Counted from the first letter of the stretch, positions 27,579-40,502 are shown. The stretch: 64,000 nt of DNA from Leeia speluncae (GCF_020564625.1 NZ_JAJBZT010000002.1:451141-515140); one strand, 5' to 3'. Made by a program: numbers and translations. The notes: generated from the letters alone by a model not told the origin.

Positions 27579-27884
27579 CTAGCGGCCACAGATCAAGTAC
27601 GCCAAACCGCTCGAAACCAATAAGAGCATTAGTGAGTCATTGATGAAATAAACGGTACCAGCCACCGTCGCTAATCGGTATAGCAGCTTGTTATTCCACT
27701 CCTTCGCAAGTGGTGCCAGTGCCATACAAGCTCCGGTAGCCATGACGCAGAGCGTCAGGAACCGAAAGCTGGAATTCGCACCAAGGTCGATCCCATGCCC
27801 ACCCTTGTTCTCGCTAAATTTCCAGAAATCGAATAGCGCGGCTGTTGCTCTTTCTCCTGTCAGTGCCAAGCCCAATACCGCCAT
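27579..27884 (-). CDS. hypothetical small membrane protein
   Basis: About 101 residues with three helices (LAMAVLGLALTG, FLTLCVMATGACMALAPLA, VYFINDSLMLLLVSSGLAYLI). The start is uncertain: ATG 27884 or TTG 27893, neither with a good ribosome site. No family known. Confidence 0.45.
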   Translation of the reverse strand: MAVLGLALTGERATAALFDFWKFSENKGGHGIDLGANSSFRFLTLCVMATGACMALAPLAKEWNNKLLYRLATVAGTVYFINDSLMLLLVSSGLAYLICGR

Positions 27885-27953
27885 CGCCAACAAGCCAAGA
27901 GCAAGGACTAAGCAAATTTTTTAAATGTACCTCATCAGAGGATCACTACAAAC

Positions 27954-30452
<2,499 letters not shown>

Positions 30453-30533
30453 TTAATGCTCAATTAATTCTGCTAAACAGGTTTTTAGGGTATTAAAACC
30501 ATTAAAACTTGTTATTAATCAATTACTTATGCT

Positions 30534-30571
30534 ACTAGTCACTAGCAAAAAACGGTTTACTAGTGACTAGT
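30534..30571. repeat. strong hairpin between dnaN and gyrB
   Basis: ACTAGTCACTAG and CTAGTGACTAGT, 12-bp perfect arms around a 14-base loop, starting 12 bp beyond the dnaN stop. It has no U-tract. It may be a 3' stabiliser, an attenuator or a protein site. Confidence 0.6.
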
Positions 30572-30582
30572 TTGTGGTTTTG

Positions 30583-31689
30583 CTAGATACGCATTGGCAT
30601 CACAACATAACGGAACTGCTGATTTTCTGGTTCTGTCACCAGTGCACTACCATTGCTGTCAGAAAGCGCAATCTGCATTACTTCACAACTACTGTGGTTT
30701 AACGCGTCCAACAGGTAGTTGATGTTAAAGCCAATATCTAGTGGATCGAAACCATATTCGATATCCAACTCTTCTTGGGCTTCTTCTTGTTCGTTGTTGG
30801 CAGACTGAATACGCAGACTGTTGTTAGCCAACATGACACGTACGCCACGGAATTTTTCATTCGAAAGAATCGCGACACGTTGTAATGCTTGTAGCAACTG
30901 CAAGCGTTCAATTCTGAAAATCTTGTTGTTATGCAAAGGAATCACTCGGTTGTAGTCCGGGAATTTTCCTTCAATCACTTTTGATAACAATTCAATTTTG
31001 CCAAACGTAAAGCGAATCTGGTTACTGCAGATTTCAATCTTTACAGGATCATCTACTTCTGCCAATTGCTTTACCAATTCCAACACGGTTTTGCGTGGAA
31101 TGATGGCTTCAGCACGTGGGCCTTCATTACTTGTTTCAGTTTCTACAAAAGCAAGACGATGACCATCTGTTGCCACTAGTTTCATGCTTTTGTTTTCACT
31201 TACCAGATACAGGCCATTCAGGTAATAGCGAATATCTTGGTTAGCCATGGCGTATTGTACTTTTTGCAGCAATGCCTTTAATTGGCTTTGCGGAATTTCA
31301 ATGCAAGTCAGTACTTCGCTGTTCAGTTGAACTTGTGGCAAATCTTCTGCAGGTAAGGTGTGCAGATTAAAACGACTTTTACCACTTCTGATGGTCAGTT
31401 TGTTTGCTTCGGTTTCTAAACGAACAGACTGGCTATCAGGTAAAGCTTTCAAAATGTCTAACAGCTTCTTTGCGCTGGTTGTAAAGCGCATATCGTCTGT
31501 TTGGTTCTCTAGTGTGTCAGTTGTCTGAATCTGAATTTCCAGATCCGTTCCTAACATACGCAAGTTGTTGCCCTGCTTTTCAATCAAGACGTTAGAAAGA
31601 ATCGGCATAGTGTGCCGTTTTTCGACAATACCGGTAACGGTTGCTAACGGTTTGATGAAAGCGTCTTTGCTTGCCTCGATAATTGCCAT
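30583..31689 (-). CDS. dnaN: DNA polymerase III beta sliding clamp
   Basis: 368 residues, full length, with the three clamp folds. The start MAIIEASKDAFIKPLATVTGIVEKRHTMPILSNVLI and the C-terminal VTEPENQQFRYVVMPMRI are diagnostic. Tethers polymerase III to DNA. Lies between gyrB and the origin region, same direction as dnaA. Confidence 0.98.
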   Translation of the reverse strand: MAIIEASKDAFIKPLATVTGIVEKRHTMPILSNVLIEKQGNNLRMLGTDLEIQIQTTDTLENQTDDMRFTTSAKKLLDILKALPDSQSVRLETEANKLTIRSGKSRFNLHTLPAEDLPQVQLNSEVLTCIEIPQSQLKALLQKVQYAMANQDIRYYLNGLYLVSENKSMKLVATDGHRLAFVETETSNEGPRAEAIIPRKTVLELVKQLAEVDDPVKIEICSNQIRFTFGKIELLSKVIEGKFPDYNRVIPLHNNKIFRIERLQLLQALQRVAILSNEKFRGVRVMLANNSLRIQSANNEQEEAQEELDIEYGFDPLDIGFNINYLLDALNHSSCEVMQIALSDSNGSALVTEPENQQFRYVVMPMRI

Positions 31690-32123
31690 ATCAAATAACC
31701 TTTTTAAAAGATTTGATAATGATTAATAAGGGTAATGCCCTGCTGTGGATAACCCACTTTTTCGCTTGTATTTCAACTACTTGCTGATACTTCAAACATT
31801 GCCTGCATCTTGTTTCAAACCTGTGGATAATTTGTGGCTCTTTTTTTCGCCAATTTTTTATCCCGGGTTATTCACAAACTATGCAAAAAATTATGCACGT
31901 AGCCTGTTAGCAATTTTTTCACTTAAAAATCAAGTATTTATATAATTGCTATGGCCATCTGGTTAGCAGCGTGGCCGTTCCGCTGTCGCTTAATAGCGTT
32001 TTCCATTGGATAACTCAATTAAGCTACATGATGCATGTGACAACGATTGTGACGAACATAATCCATCATCACTAAACCTTCACCAAACAAATGGTTTACC
32101 CACTTGTTTGATAAAGATCTGTA
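31690..32123. other. predicted chromosomal origin region (oriC)
   Basis: A 434-bp dnaN-dnaA gap. It holds DnaA boxes TGTGGATAA at 31744 and 31822, TTATTCACA at 31868, weaker TTATCCCGG near 31857, and an AT-rich stretch (31850-31945) suitable for unwinding. A further box-like TTATCCACC is at 33736 between dnaA and rpmH, so part of the origin function could lie there. Confidence 0.6.
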
Positions 32124-33539
32124 TTAATTCTTCAGAATTTGAAGCAACACGTTAAATTCGTGTGCTAATTCTGGTTCACTGCCTCTTAGTTCTGCAATCT
32201 TGCGGCAAGCATGTAACACCGTGGTGTGATCTCGTCCGCCAAATGCTTCCCCAATATCGGGTAGAGACAATTGGGTTAATTCTTTAGCCAATGCCATTGC
32301 CACTTGCCTTGGACGTGCCACATTACGTGTTCGTCTGCTCGAATGCATGTCAGCGACTTTAATCTTGTAAAAGTCAGCAACGGTCTTTTGGATGTTATCA
32401 ATACTGATTTGGCGGTTTTGTACCGCTAACAAATCTTTTAATGCTTCTTTTGCTAGTTCCAAGGTCACTTTCTGACCAGTGAAACGGGAATAAGCTAATA
32501 CGCGTTTGAGTGCGCCTTCTAATTCACGCACGTTAGAACGAATATGCTTTGCGATAAAGAAAGCTGTATTTTCATCCAACAGTACACGTTCGCTTTCTGC
32601 CTTCTTCAGCAAAATAGCGACCCGCATTTCTAATTCCGGTGGTTCGATGGCAACCGTTAATCCCCATCCAAAACGGGAGATTAAGCGATCTTCCATGTTC
32701 TCGATCTCACGCGGGAACGTATCGCAGGTAATAATGACTTGTTTATGCGCTTCAATTAATGCATTGAAGGCATAGAAAAATTCTTCTTGCGTCCGGTTTT
32801 TACCAGAAAAGAACTGAATATCATCGATTAACAACACATCTAACGAATGGTAGTAACGCTTAAACTCATCAAATGCTTTATGTTGATAAGCTTTTACCAC
32901 ATCACCCACGTATTTTTCGGCATGGATGTAGCGAATCTTGGCTTGTTTGTTATGTTGTTGAACAAAGTTACCAATTGCTTGTGCTAAATGCGTCTTGCCT
33001 AAACCAACACCACCGTAAACAAACAGCGGGTTATACGCAACGCCTGGGTTATCTGCTACCTGCATGGCCGCAGCACGGGCTAGTTGGTTGGCTTTACCAT
33101 TCACAAACGTTTCGAATGTGAAGTTCGGATTCAGTCTGGAGTATTCATCAACTAAAGGTCTTCCTTTGGTTGGTGTACTACTTCCGGTGGCCGGTTCTAA
33201 TGGCGGCCCACCTTTATTACTTCCCACAATGGCAGGTGCTGAGGGCTTTTTACCATTGCTTTCAGTCGCCTCTGGTTTGGCTGCCGTTTTTTTAGCAACG
33301 GCAACTACGAGCTCAATTTCACGAGGCGCTTCAAAATATTCTTGCGCTAGGCTAGCAATGCGGCCAAGGAATTTATCCTTTACCCAATTGAGCACAAAGC
33401 GGTTAGGAACCAATAGACGAAACCCGTCCTCCGCGTCTTCAATAGAAAGCGGCTTGATCCATGTATTGAATTGTTGGGGGGTCAATTCTGACTCGAACAC
33501 CGCCAGACAAGAAGACCAGAAAACAGCAGATTCAGACAT
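32124..33539 (-). CDS. dnaA: chromosomal replication initiator protein DnaA
   Basis: 471 residues. N-terminal domain I, a Pro/Lys-rich linker (80-135), AAA+ domain with Walker [13 protein letters not shown] and Walker [10 protein letters not shown], and the C-terminal box-binding signature [23 protein letters not shown]. Binds DnaA boxes and opens the origin that lies just downstream of its own gene. Confidence 0.98.
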   Translation of the reverse strand: MSESAVFWSSCLAVFESELTPQQFNTWIKPLSIEDAEDGFRLLVPNRFVLNWVKDKFLGRIASLAQEYFEAPREIELVVAVAKKTAAKPEATESNGKKPSAPAIVGSNKGGPPLEPATGSSTPTKGRPLVDEYSRLNPNFTFETFVNGKANQLARAAAMQVADNPGVAYNPLFVYGGVGLGKTHLAQAIGNFVQQHNKQAKIRYIHAEKYVGDVVKAYQHKAFDEFKRYYHSLDVLLIDDIQFFSGKNRTQEEFFYAFNALIEAHKQVIITCDTFPREIENMEDRLISRFGWGLTVAIEPPELEMRVAILLKKAESERVLLDENTAFFIAKHIRSNVRELEGALKRVLAYSRFTGQKVTLELAKEALKDLLAVQNRQISIDNIQKTVADFYKIKVADMHSSRRTRNVARPRQVAMALAKELTQLSLPDIGEAFGGRDHTTVLHACRKIAELRGSEPELAHEFNVLLQILKN

Positions 33540-33833
33540 GTATGCAAAAAATGGACAAGGTAGTTATCATTAGTTATTCAATGTGTACTTGCTGTGCAAC
33601 ATATCATCACACTTGTGTATGATACCGACCGAATTCCGCTGCAAGCCTTGCTTTATCCGGCGTTAACCCATTGGCACATGCCAATTGTATAGAAACTATA
33701 TGTGCAACTTATCATTGTAGCCCGTTTAGCTAGTGTTATCCACCGTTTAAGTCAAAAATAGACCTTGACAGAACAAGTCATTACAGAGGAAAATCGAATA
33801 TTTGCTTAGTAAAGAAACGTAAGGAATACCGCA

Positions 33834-33968
33834 ATGAAACGTACCTATCAACCGTCGGTTGTTCGTCGTAAGCGTACGCACGGTTTCTTGGTTCGCATGC
33901 GTACCAAAGGTGGCCGCGCAGTGATCGCTGCTCGTCGCGCTAAAGGCCGCGCTCGCCTGGGTGTTTAA
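33834..33968 (+). CDS. rpmH: 50S ribosomal protein L34
   Basis: 44 residues, too short for many gene finders. It reads [20 protein letters not shown] and is basic throughout, ending [10 protein letters not shown]. Start is preceded by AAGGA. Divergent from dnaA and first gene of the rnpA-yidD-yidC-mnmE run. Confidence 0.98.
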   Translation: MKRTYQPSVVRRKRTHGFLVRMRTKGGRAVIAARRAKGRARLGV

Positions 33969-34323
33969 GCCTACAGGCCAGCATTACCGCTTTCCGCGGT
34001 GCTACCGGTTAACCAAAACGGATGAATTTTCATCCGTTTTTGGTTTAAGGCGGTCACACCATGGTCATTTTTTTCAGTTACTCTACAAATCGTCCACGTT
34101 AAGTGAACCAAGGCTAGGCGTAGTGGTAAGTAAAAAAGTGTCGAAAGCGGCGAACAAAAGAAATTATGCAAAACGTTTGTGCCGGGAGTTTTTTCGACTA
34201 AACCGGCCACAATTTGCAGGCTTTGATATTATCTTGCGTGTCAAAAAGCAGATCGAAAGATCTGATAGTTTGCAAGCAAGGCAAGAATTAATGAACCTGT
34301 CGCGAAGGCTAAAACGCGTATGA
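33961..34323 (+). CDS. rnpA: ribonuclease P protein component
   Basis: 120 residues, GTG start inside the rpmH end (8-bp overlap). Family motifs: [41 protein letters not shown] (RNA-binding RNR-type motif). Assists the RNase P RNA in 5' maturation of tRNA. Translationally coupled to rpmH and to yidD. Confidence 0.95.
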   Translation: MFKPTGQHYRFPRCYRLTKTDEFSSVFGLRRSHHGHFFQLLYKSSTLSEPRLGVVVSKKVSKAANKRNYAKRLCREFFRLNRPQFAGFDIILRVKKQIERSDSLQARQELMNLSRRLKRV

Positions 34324-34529
34324 CACGTTTGCTGCTGCTTTTGATTCGTGCATATCAGTTGCTGGTCAGCTCATGGCGACCAGCAACTTGTCGTTTTTAT
34401 CCTTCCTGCTCTTCGTATGCCCAGCACGCCCTGATCAAACATGGTGCGATCAAAGGCAGCTGGCTTACGCTCAAACGCATCCTTCGATGCCATCCGTTTT
34501 CTGCGGGTGGTCACGATCCTGTCCCTTGA
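34320..34529 (+). CDS. yidD: membrane protein insertion efficiency factor
   Basis: 69 residues with the YidD pattern LIRAYQLLVSSWRPATCRFYPSCSSYAQHALIKHG and the CHPFSAGGHDPVP end. The ATG overlaps the rnpA stop by 4 bases. Helps YidC-dependent membrane insertion. Confidence 0.96.
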   Translation: MTRLLLLLIRAYQLLVSSWRPATCRFYPSCSSYAQHALIKHGAIKGSWLTLKRILRCHPFSAGGHDPVP

Positions 34530-34555
34530 TCTGTCGCCAACCAATAGGTTAGACC

Positions 34556-36196
34556 ATGGAATTCAAACGTCTCATTCTGTTTATCGCCATTTCGATTGCT
34601 ACGCTATTTTTGTGGCAAGAGTATCAGGTGAAAACAAACCCAGCGTTGTTTGCTGAACAGCCTGCTTCTGCAGAAAAAACAAGCTCTGCGCCAGCTACAT
34701 CTAGCGCCCCAGTGGTGCAACCAGAAGCAACAACACTAGAAAATGGAAGCCGAATCAAGGTTAAAACCGATTTGATTTCAGCTGAAATTGACACCGTTGG
34801 CGGTGATATCCGTCACCTAGAGTTGTTCAAGCATTTGGCAGACAATGGTAGCAAACAGCCATTTGTATTAATGCAATCGACTAAAGAGGCAACTTACGTT
34901 GCACAAAGTGGATTTACTAATGCAGGTTTTCCAAATCACAAAACGCATTTCACAGCAGCTGCAACGAATTATGCATTGGCAGAAGGCCAAGATAAACTGG
35001 TTGTGAAGCTAGATGCGCCAGCTGAAAATGGTATTACGGTGAGTAAGTTAATGACTTTCCATCGTGGCAATTATGCAATTGATGTGACTTATCAGATCAA
35101 AAATGATTCTGGTAAACCAATTACACCAAATGCTTACTATCGCATTTTGCGTGATGGTGCAGACCCAGCTTCAAACATGATGTTTTCTTCTGCTTTCCAT
35201 GGCGCAGCGGTATATACCGAACAGAAGAAATACCAAAAAGTTAGCTTTAGCGACATCGACAAAAACAAAGAAAACTTTGTTACTCGTTGTAGCACCGGTT
35301 GGGTAGGTATGGTTCAACACTACTTCATTAGTGTTTGGTTACCACCAGCTGCTAAAGATGCTGCTTCTGACGATTGTGCTAAAAATGCTGACCGTACTTT
35401 CGAGCTGAAAAAGCAATCTAACGGTTTGTACTCGATGGGTACGATTGTGAATTTACCAGCAGTTGCTGCAGGTAAAACACAAGATTACACCGTGCAATTG
35501 TACTCTGGCCCTGAAGACAGTGCGGCAATGGATAAGGTTTCACCTAGCCTAACACTGACTAAAGACTATGGTATTTTCCGCATTTTTGCTGATCCACTAT
35601 TCTGGTTATTGGTGAAATTGCATGCATTGGTTGGCAACTGGGGTTGGGCAATTATTCTGCTGACCGTGCTAATTAAAGCGGTGTTCTATTACCCGTCTGC
35701 TGCAAGTTACCGCTCAATGGCAAAAATGCGTGATATCGCACCTCGCCTACAAAGCATTCGCGAGAAGTTTGGTGATGATCGTCAGAAACAACACCAAGCA
35801 ATGATGGAACTGTATAAAACAGAGAAGATCAATCCATTAGGCGGTTGTTTGCCAATGTTGATTCAGATTCCTGTGTTTATGGGCTTGTACTGGTGCTTGT
35901 TGGGTGCGGTGGAATTACGTCATGCACCTTGGATGTTCTGGATTCAAGATTTGTCTCATGCGGATCCATACTACATCTTGCCGTTGATTATGGCGGTTTC
36001 TATGTGGTACCAAACCACCTTGAACCCACCACCTGCAGATCCAATGCAGGCAAAAATGATGAAGATTATGCCGCTTATGTTTAGCGTGTTCTTCTTCTTC
36101 TCTCCAAGCGGTTTGGTGTTGTACTGGTTGGTGAACAATATCTTGTCGATCATTCAGCAAAAAGTGATCTACAAAACGATGGGTAGTAAAAAGTAA
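34556..36196 (+). CDS. yidC: membrane protein insertase YidC
   Basis: 546 residues: N-terminal anchor (LILFIAISIATLFLWQEY), large periplasmic beta domain (60-340), then five C-terminal helices, with the conserved GGCLPMLIQIPVFMGLYWCL and FSPSGLVLYWLVNNILSI. Inserts inner-membrane proteins with or without SecYEG. Followed by a hairpin terminator, then mnmE. Confidence 0.98.
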   Translation: MEFKRLILFIAISIATLFLWQEYQVKTNPALFAEQPASAEKTSSAPATSSAPVVQPEATTLENGSRIKVKTDLISAEIDTVGGDIRHLELFKHLADNGSKQPFVLMQSTKEATYVAQSGFTNAGFPNHKTHFTAAATNYALAEGQDKLVVKLDAPAENGITVSKLMTFHRGNYAIDVTYQIKNDSGKPITPNAYYRILRDGADPASNMMFSSAFHGAAVYTEQKKYQKVSFSDIDKNKENFVTRCSTGWVGMVQHYFISVWLPPAAKDAASDDCAKNADRTFELKKQSNGLYSMGTIVNLPAVAAGKTQDYTVQLYSGPEDSAAMDKVSPSLTLTKDYGIFRIFADPLFWLLVKLHALVGNWGWAIILLTVLIKAVFYYPSAASYRSMAKMRDIAPRLQSIREKFGDDRQKQHQAMMELYKTEKINPLGGCLPMLIQIPVFMGLYWCLLGAVELRHAPWMFWIQDLSHADPYYILPLIMAVSMWYQTTLNPPPADPMQAKMMKIMPLMFSVFFFFSPSGLVLYWLVNNILSIIQQKVIYKTMGSKK

Positions 36197-36215
36197 TTTG
36201 CATCGTTAGATGAAA

Positions 36216-36237
36216 AACGGCCACGAAAGTGGCCGTT
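36216..36237 (+). terminator. hairpin terminator between yidC and mnmE
   Basis: AACGGCCAC-GAAA-GTGGCCGTT, a 9-bp stem with a GAAA tetraloop, then a short T-rich tail. Confidence 0.65.
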
Positions 36238-36293
36238 GTCGTTTCTAGGCGGTAAAATTCATTATTCACTAGTTCAATTAGGATGGAGTTTGC

Positions 36294-37628
36294 ATGTTGC
36301 AAACGGATACGATCGCAGCAATTGCTACCGCACCTGGCCGCGGTGGCGTAGGGGTTATACGCATTTCCGGTAAAGATTTATTACCGTTTGCTCAGGCAAT
36401 TTCCGGTAAGCAACCAGAACCAAGAATGGCGACGTTAGCAGGGTTTCGTGATGAGGATGCCAGCTTAATTGACAGTGGTTTGGTGCTTTATTTCCCTGCC
36501 CCTCATTCATTTACCGGTGAAGATGTGATCGAACTGCAAGGGCATGGCGGGCCTGCGGTTTTGCAGAGATTACTTAAACGCTGCGTAGAATTGGGGGCCA
36601 GATTAGCTGAACCTGGTGAATTTACCAAACGTGCTTTTATGAACGATAAACTAGATTTAGCCCAAGCTGAAAGCGTGGCGGATCTAATTGAAGCGAGTTC
36701 TGAAGAAGCGGCGAAAAGTGCAATGCGATCACTTTCTGGTGAGTTTTCTAGCCAAGTAAATACCTTGGTAGAAGGCTTGATTAACCTTAGGATGTTGGTG
36801 GAAGCGACCTTAGATTTTCCGGAAGAAGATATCGATTTCTTGGAAGCGGCAGATGCGGCAGGCAAATTAACGGCGTTGCGTGAGCATCTTTCACGACTTC
36901 AACGTTCTGCTGGGCAAGGTAGATTACTGCGTGATGGCATGAATGTGGTGTTGGTAGGTCAGCCGAATGTGGGTAAATCGAGTTTGATGAACCAGTTGGC
37001 GGGTGATGAAGTGGCGATTGTGACCGATATTGCCGGGACAACACGAGACACTTTGCGTGAGTTAATTCACCTAGAAGGGATTCCGCTGCATTTAATTGAT
37101 ACAGCGGGCCTGCGAGATACGGTCGATACGGTGGAGAAAATTGGGATTGAGCGTACTTGGGCGGCGGTAAACAAAGCAGATTTAGTCCTGTTGTTAGTTG
37201 ATGCACGAAACGGTGTAACGGCAGAAGATGAAGAAATTCTGGCAAAATTGCCAGCCGTTCCTCGATTAACCGTTCATAACAAGATTGATCTTTCTGAACA
37301 TGGGTTAAGTGAAGAAGTACGCGATGGTGAGTGGCATGTTTGGTTATCTGCAAGACAAGGCCAAGGTGTAGATTTATTGCGTCAACGATTGTTGCATCAG
37401 GCTGGTTGGCAGGCGGGTGAAGGGGTGTTTATGGCACGTGAACGCCACCTAATTGCGATTCAAATGGCGGCAGAGCATCTTTCTCTTGCAGCGGCGGCGG
37501 GCCATCAAATCGAATTTATTGCAGAAGAACTCCGCTTAGCCCAGCATCAGCTATCTTCCATTACGGGGGAATTTACTGCGGATGATTTGTTAGGCGAAAT
37601 TTTTAGTCGCTTCTGTATTGGAAAGTAA
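36294..37628 (+). CDS. mnmE: tRNA modification GTPase MnmE
   Basis: 444 residues, full length: N-terminal formyl-THF-binding domain, helical domain, inserted G domain ([27 protein letters not shown]) and the C-terminal FCIGK with the essential Cys. With MnmG it makes the cmnm5 modification at wobble U34. The last 18 bases are the left attachment site of the downstream element, so the coding sequence is restored after integration. Confidence 0.98.
   Translation: MLQTDTIAAIATAPGRGGVGVIRISGKDLLPFAQAISGKQPEPRMATLAGFRDEDASLIDSGLVLYFPAPHSFTGEDVIELQGHGGPAVLQRLLKRCVELGARLAEPGEFTKRAFMNDKLDLAQAESVADLIEASSEEAAKSAMRSLSGEFSSQVNTLVEGLINLRMLVEATLDFPEEDIDFLEAADAAGKLTALREHLSRLQRSAGQGRLLRDGMNVVLVGQPNVGKSSLMNQLAGDEVAIVTDIAGTTRDTLRELIHLEGIPLHLIDTAGLRDTVDTVEKIGIERTWAAVNKADLVLLLVDARNGVTAEDEEILAKLPAVPRLTVHNKIDLSEHGLSEEVRDGEWHVWLSARQGQGVDLLRQRLLHQAGWQAGEGVFMARERHLIAIQMAAEHLSLAAAAGHQIEFIAEELRLAQHQLSSITGEFTADDLLGEIFSRFCIGK
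37611..37628 (+). repeat. left attachment site (attL)
   Basis: TTCTGTATTGGAAAGTAA, the last 18 bases of mnmE including the stop codon. 16 of 18 bases match the copy at 45665. SGI1-type islands use the same mnmE (thdF/trmE) end. Confidence 0.85.
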
Positions 37629-37706
37629 CTCCAATTCTAAGCCGTTCCAACGAAATCTAATATCACCCATTAAAGCCGCTTGTTTACTTGTTCTGACGTT
37701 CTTATA

Positions 37707-37800
37707 ATGTCCAAACGATACTAGCTAGAGCCAACGATTCTTATGTCCAAGTTTATGTACAAGTAAACTTGGACATGGAAAAAGTGACTAACTTGGACAT
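37707..37800. repeat. integrase arm-type repeats, left end
   Basis: ATGTCCAAG-type 9-mers at 37743 (+), 37768 (-) and 37792 (-), with one-mismatch copies at 37707 and 37755. The segment 37743-37763 is repeated at 45587-45607 with one mismatch. Position and form suit integrase or excisionase arm binding sites. Confidence 0.65.
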
Positions 37801-37811
37801 AGGGGCAAGAA

Positions 37812-39017
37812 ATGGCGCTGTCAGATACAGCTATCAAGGCACTAAAGCCACAGGAGAAGGTTTATACCGTCACCGATGACCGTGGCTTGTATGTAGAGGT
37901 TTTCCCTACTGGTGGTATTGTCTGGCGCTACCGCTATCGGCTAAATGGGAAGTACGAAAAGCTAACCCTTGGCAAATATCCTGCCCTGTCCTTAAAAAAC
38001 GCCCGTATCAAACGTGATGAAGCCGCCGCAATGGTCGCCCAAGGGCAGTCGCCAGCTAAAGAAAAGCAGGCCATAAAGGAAGGAAGCAGCAAAGAAACAA
38101 CCTTTGCCGAGTTTGCGGAATATTACTTTGTAAACTTCCAGATGAAAGAGCGGAAAGATTGCACGATACCGCGCAGAGTGTTGGACAAAGACTTATTGCC
38201 GTTTCTTGGACATAAGCGAATCAGCGAGCTAACACCTGAGGATGCTAGAAAAGTCATTTGGCGGAAAAAGGATCAAGGTTTTGATGCCGCCGCTGCCAAT
38301 GTTCATGGCCTACTAAAGCGGATATGTGATAAAGCAATCGCCAAGGGCGTTATGGCTGCCAATCCTATTAGCGCGTTACCTGCACGGCATGTACACAAGC
38401 AAGTATCAAGAGACCGTGCACTGACTAGTCAAGAGATAAAAGCCTTCTTGAACGCGGTTTATAACTCCAATATCAGGCGTCAATTCAAGCTGGCCTTGCA
38501 TATCTGCTTACTTACCCTTGTTCGTAAGTCTGAGTTGCTTCTTGCTAGGTGGGAGAACGTACACTTGGACATAGCAGAGTGGCATATTCCCGCTGAGCAA
38601 TCCAAAACAGGTAAGCCACACATCGTTTATCTTTCCAAGCAGACAATCAGCCTGTTTCAAGAACTAAAAATGCTGGCAGATGATAGTGAGCTTGTATTGC
38701 CTGGGCGAGGCAGTCTAACCAAACCATTTGCCCACAATGCGATCAACAATGCGCTAAAGGTATCCATGCGCGGGGTGGATATACCTTCCTTTACTGTCCA
38801 TGATCTGAGAAGAACAGCAGCCACTATGCTAAACGAACAAGGCTATTCTTCTGATGTTGTGGAGAAATCTTTAAATCACACACTGCCAGGTATAAGGGGC
38901 ATTTATAACCGTGCTGAGTACGCAAGCCAACGCATAGAAATGTTGCAATATTGGGCTGATTTTCTCGACTCATTACGAACACATGGGGCGGCTGTACTCT
39001 CATTCCGGCAAGCCTAA
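37812..39017 (+). CDS. P4-type tyrosine site-specific integrase
   Basis: 401 residues. N-terminal DUF4102 arm-binding domain (LSDTAIKALKPQEKVYTVTDDRGLYVEV), core-binding domain (about 97-185), and a catalytic domain with Arg238, a Lys in the SKTGKPH turn (265-269), His330-x-x-Arg333, His356, and Tyr365 or Tyr370 as nucleophile. All catalytic residues are present. Promoter-proximal repeats may allow autoregulation. It recombines at the mnmE end; its relation to the SGI1 integrase is not established. Confidence 0.93.
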   Translation: MALSDTAIKALKPQEKVYTVTDDRGLYVEVFPTGGIVWRYRYRLNGKYEKLTLGKYPALSLKNARIKRDEAAAMVAQGQSPAKEKQAIKEGSSKETTFAEFAEYYFVNFQMKERKDCTIPRRVLDKDLLPFLGHKRISELTPEDARKVIWRKKDQGFDAAAANVHGLLKRICDKAIAKGVMAANPISALPARHVHKQVSRDRALTSQEIKAFLNAVYNSNIRRQFKLALHICLLTLVRKSELLLARWENVHLDIAEWHIPAEQSKTGKPHIVYLSKQTISLFQELKMLADDSELVLPGRGSLTKPFAHNAINNALKVSMRGVDIPSFTVHDLRRTAATMLNEQGYSSDVVEKSLNHTLPGIRGIYNRAEYASQRIEMLQYWADFLDSLRTHGAAVLSFRQA

Positions 39018-39272
39018 GCAGCACCAGCAAGCGCGCATAACCTTGCCCTAATCTCGCCCTTGCCGTAACAATGCATGTTGAAAAATGTTGAGATTTGATT
39101 CACTTTAGCCAATGGCTGAACCTGATAAAATTTGAGATTGAACTTCAGAAAACTTTAGTTTTGAACCAGATATAACTGAGTTTGCCGCGCCTAGATAGGC
39201 CAATCGAAAACGGGTTTACCCTGACCCGCTGGCGCGGTATCCACATACAGGGATACGCAAAGGGTGCGTTAG

Positions 39273-40061
39273 ATGAATAGAATCCTGACAGACGACGAAG
39301 TTGATGAAATACAAACTGCCAAAATCGAAAGACTTGAAGCAGAAAGCTGGAAAGCTATTAACCCACTTTGGCGGTTAGTTGATCCGCTGAGTGTTAGGCA
39401 AGCCGCCTCATTAATTGCAGGCTTTGATCCGAACATTGTGATTTTTAACGTCAGTGATGATATATGGTTCGAGCGTGACGGGTATAGGGATAGTGATGGA
39501 GTAGGATGGGTTCAGACAGCTTATACCGCGCTTGTAAATGCAATAAATGCAGGCAAACTAGCAGCAACTATTAGGCATAATGCTAGACAAGCAGACTGGG
39601 ACGAATACCCTTCTATTAATGAGGACGAAAGGGTACTCGATGAAAATATGCAATTTTCGCCGCGAATTTTGTTTTGCAAAAGCCCCGACTGGAGCAAAAC
39701 CACTGTCGAAATTGATAACTTGCGAAAATGGCTAAAAGAAAAGGGGATGAAATCCGGCTTTTTCTTCCCAGATGAAAGTGCGATAGATAGTGTGCCAGGC
39801 TATCTCGATCCAGATAATCCAAGATACTCAAGAAAGCTGGCAGCCGCTGTGCAAGCATGGCTTGCGGTAACTGCCAGTATTGAGGCTGGCAATCCCCTCA
39901 AACGATCAGCAAAGCAAACGTTAGATGCATGGCTAAAAAGGCATGCGAATGAATTTGAGCTTACAGACGATGAAACCGGCCTGCCAACCCCTAAGGCAAT
40001 GGAAGAATGTAGCACGGTAGCCAACTGGGATACCAAAGGCGGAGCACCATCTAGTAGCTAA
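39273..40061 (+). CDS. conserved hypothetical protein of integrative elements
   Basis: 262 residues, cytosolic. The segments WRLVDPLSVRQAASLIAGFDP and NPRYSRKLAAAVQAWLAV, plus a C-terminal ECSTVANWDTKGGAP, recur in proteins lying next to integrases in proteobacterial islands; function is unknown. A 255-bp gap to the integrase holds a short inverted repeat (GTATCC/GGATAC) but no other gene. Confidence 0.75.
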   Translation: MNRILTDDEVDEIQTAKIERLEAESWKAINPLWRLVDPLSVRQAASLIAGFDPNIVIFNVSDDIWFERDGYRDSDGVGWVQTAYTALVNAINAGKLAATIRHNARQADWDEYPSINEDERVLDENMQFSPRILFCKSPDWSKTTVEIDNLRKWLKEKGMKSGFFFPDESAIDSVPGYLDPDNPRYSRKLAAAVQAWLAVTASIEAGNPLKRSAKQTLDAWLKRHANEFELTDDETGLPTPKAMEECSTVANWDTKGGAPSSS

Positions 40062-40072
40062 CCTACCCCCTA

Positions 40073-40145
40073 GTTACAACCCGCATGGATGCTAGGTTTA
40101 TCCTATAAGAGGTAACTGCTTAGCGAAATATTAGCCTGTTACCTC
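40073..40145. repeat. iteron/hairpin region upstream of alpA, origin candidate
   Basis: A 24-bp segment (40073-40096, starting GTTACAACCCGCATGG) recurs inverted at 44299-44322 with 20/24 identity, and its 12-base core is exact (inverted) at 44229-44240. Next to it GAGGTAAC (40109-40116) and GTTACCTC (40138-40145) form an 8-bp stem. The gap 40062-40270 holds no gene. A replication origin or control site is likely but unproven. Confidence 0.5.
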
Positions 40146-40270
40146 CCCCTAGGTTCCATGAAATTCTATGGGTTAGTTTTCGATAACTTCCCGTCTTATT
40201 CCACCCTCACAGAATCGCCATCATTGCCCCATGCCTCAACGAACCGAGGCTTTCTTATCAAGGGGTAATT

Positions 40271-40492
40271 ATGAGCAACACACCAATCCAAATCATCCGC
40301 CGCCCTGCTGTTGAAACCATGACAGGGCTTTCCCGTGCCACGATCTACGACAAGCTAAACACCAAGTCACCACGGCACGACCCATCGTTTCCCAAGCAAA
40401 TCAATCTTGGTGCTGATGCCGTGGGCTGGCTAAAGCACGAGGTAGAGGCATGGATTCTTGCCCGTGTAGAACAAAGCCGTAAAGCAGCGTAA
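40271..40492 (+). CDS. AlpA-family transcriptional regulator
   Basis: 73 residues, MerR-like HTH: RRPAVETMTGLSRATIYDKLN ... DPSFPKQINLGADAVGWLKHEVEAWI is the AlpA/phage-excisionase pattern. AlpA proteins of P4-like elements activate or repress integrase and replication genes. It opens the replication gene run that ends at 44839. Confidence 0.93.
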   Translation: MSNTPIQIIRRPAVETMTGLSRATIYDKLNTKSPRHDPSFPKQINLGADAVGWLKHEVEAWILARVEQSRKAA

Positions 40493-40502
40493 GAGGTAGA
40501 TC

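Noticed and set aside
36787..37353. 188-codon minus-strand frame
   Set aside because: Antisense shadow of mnmE.
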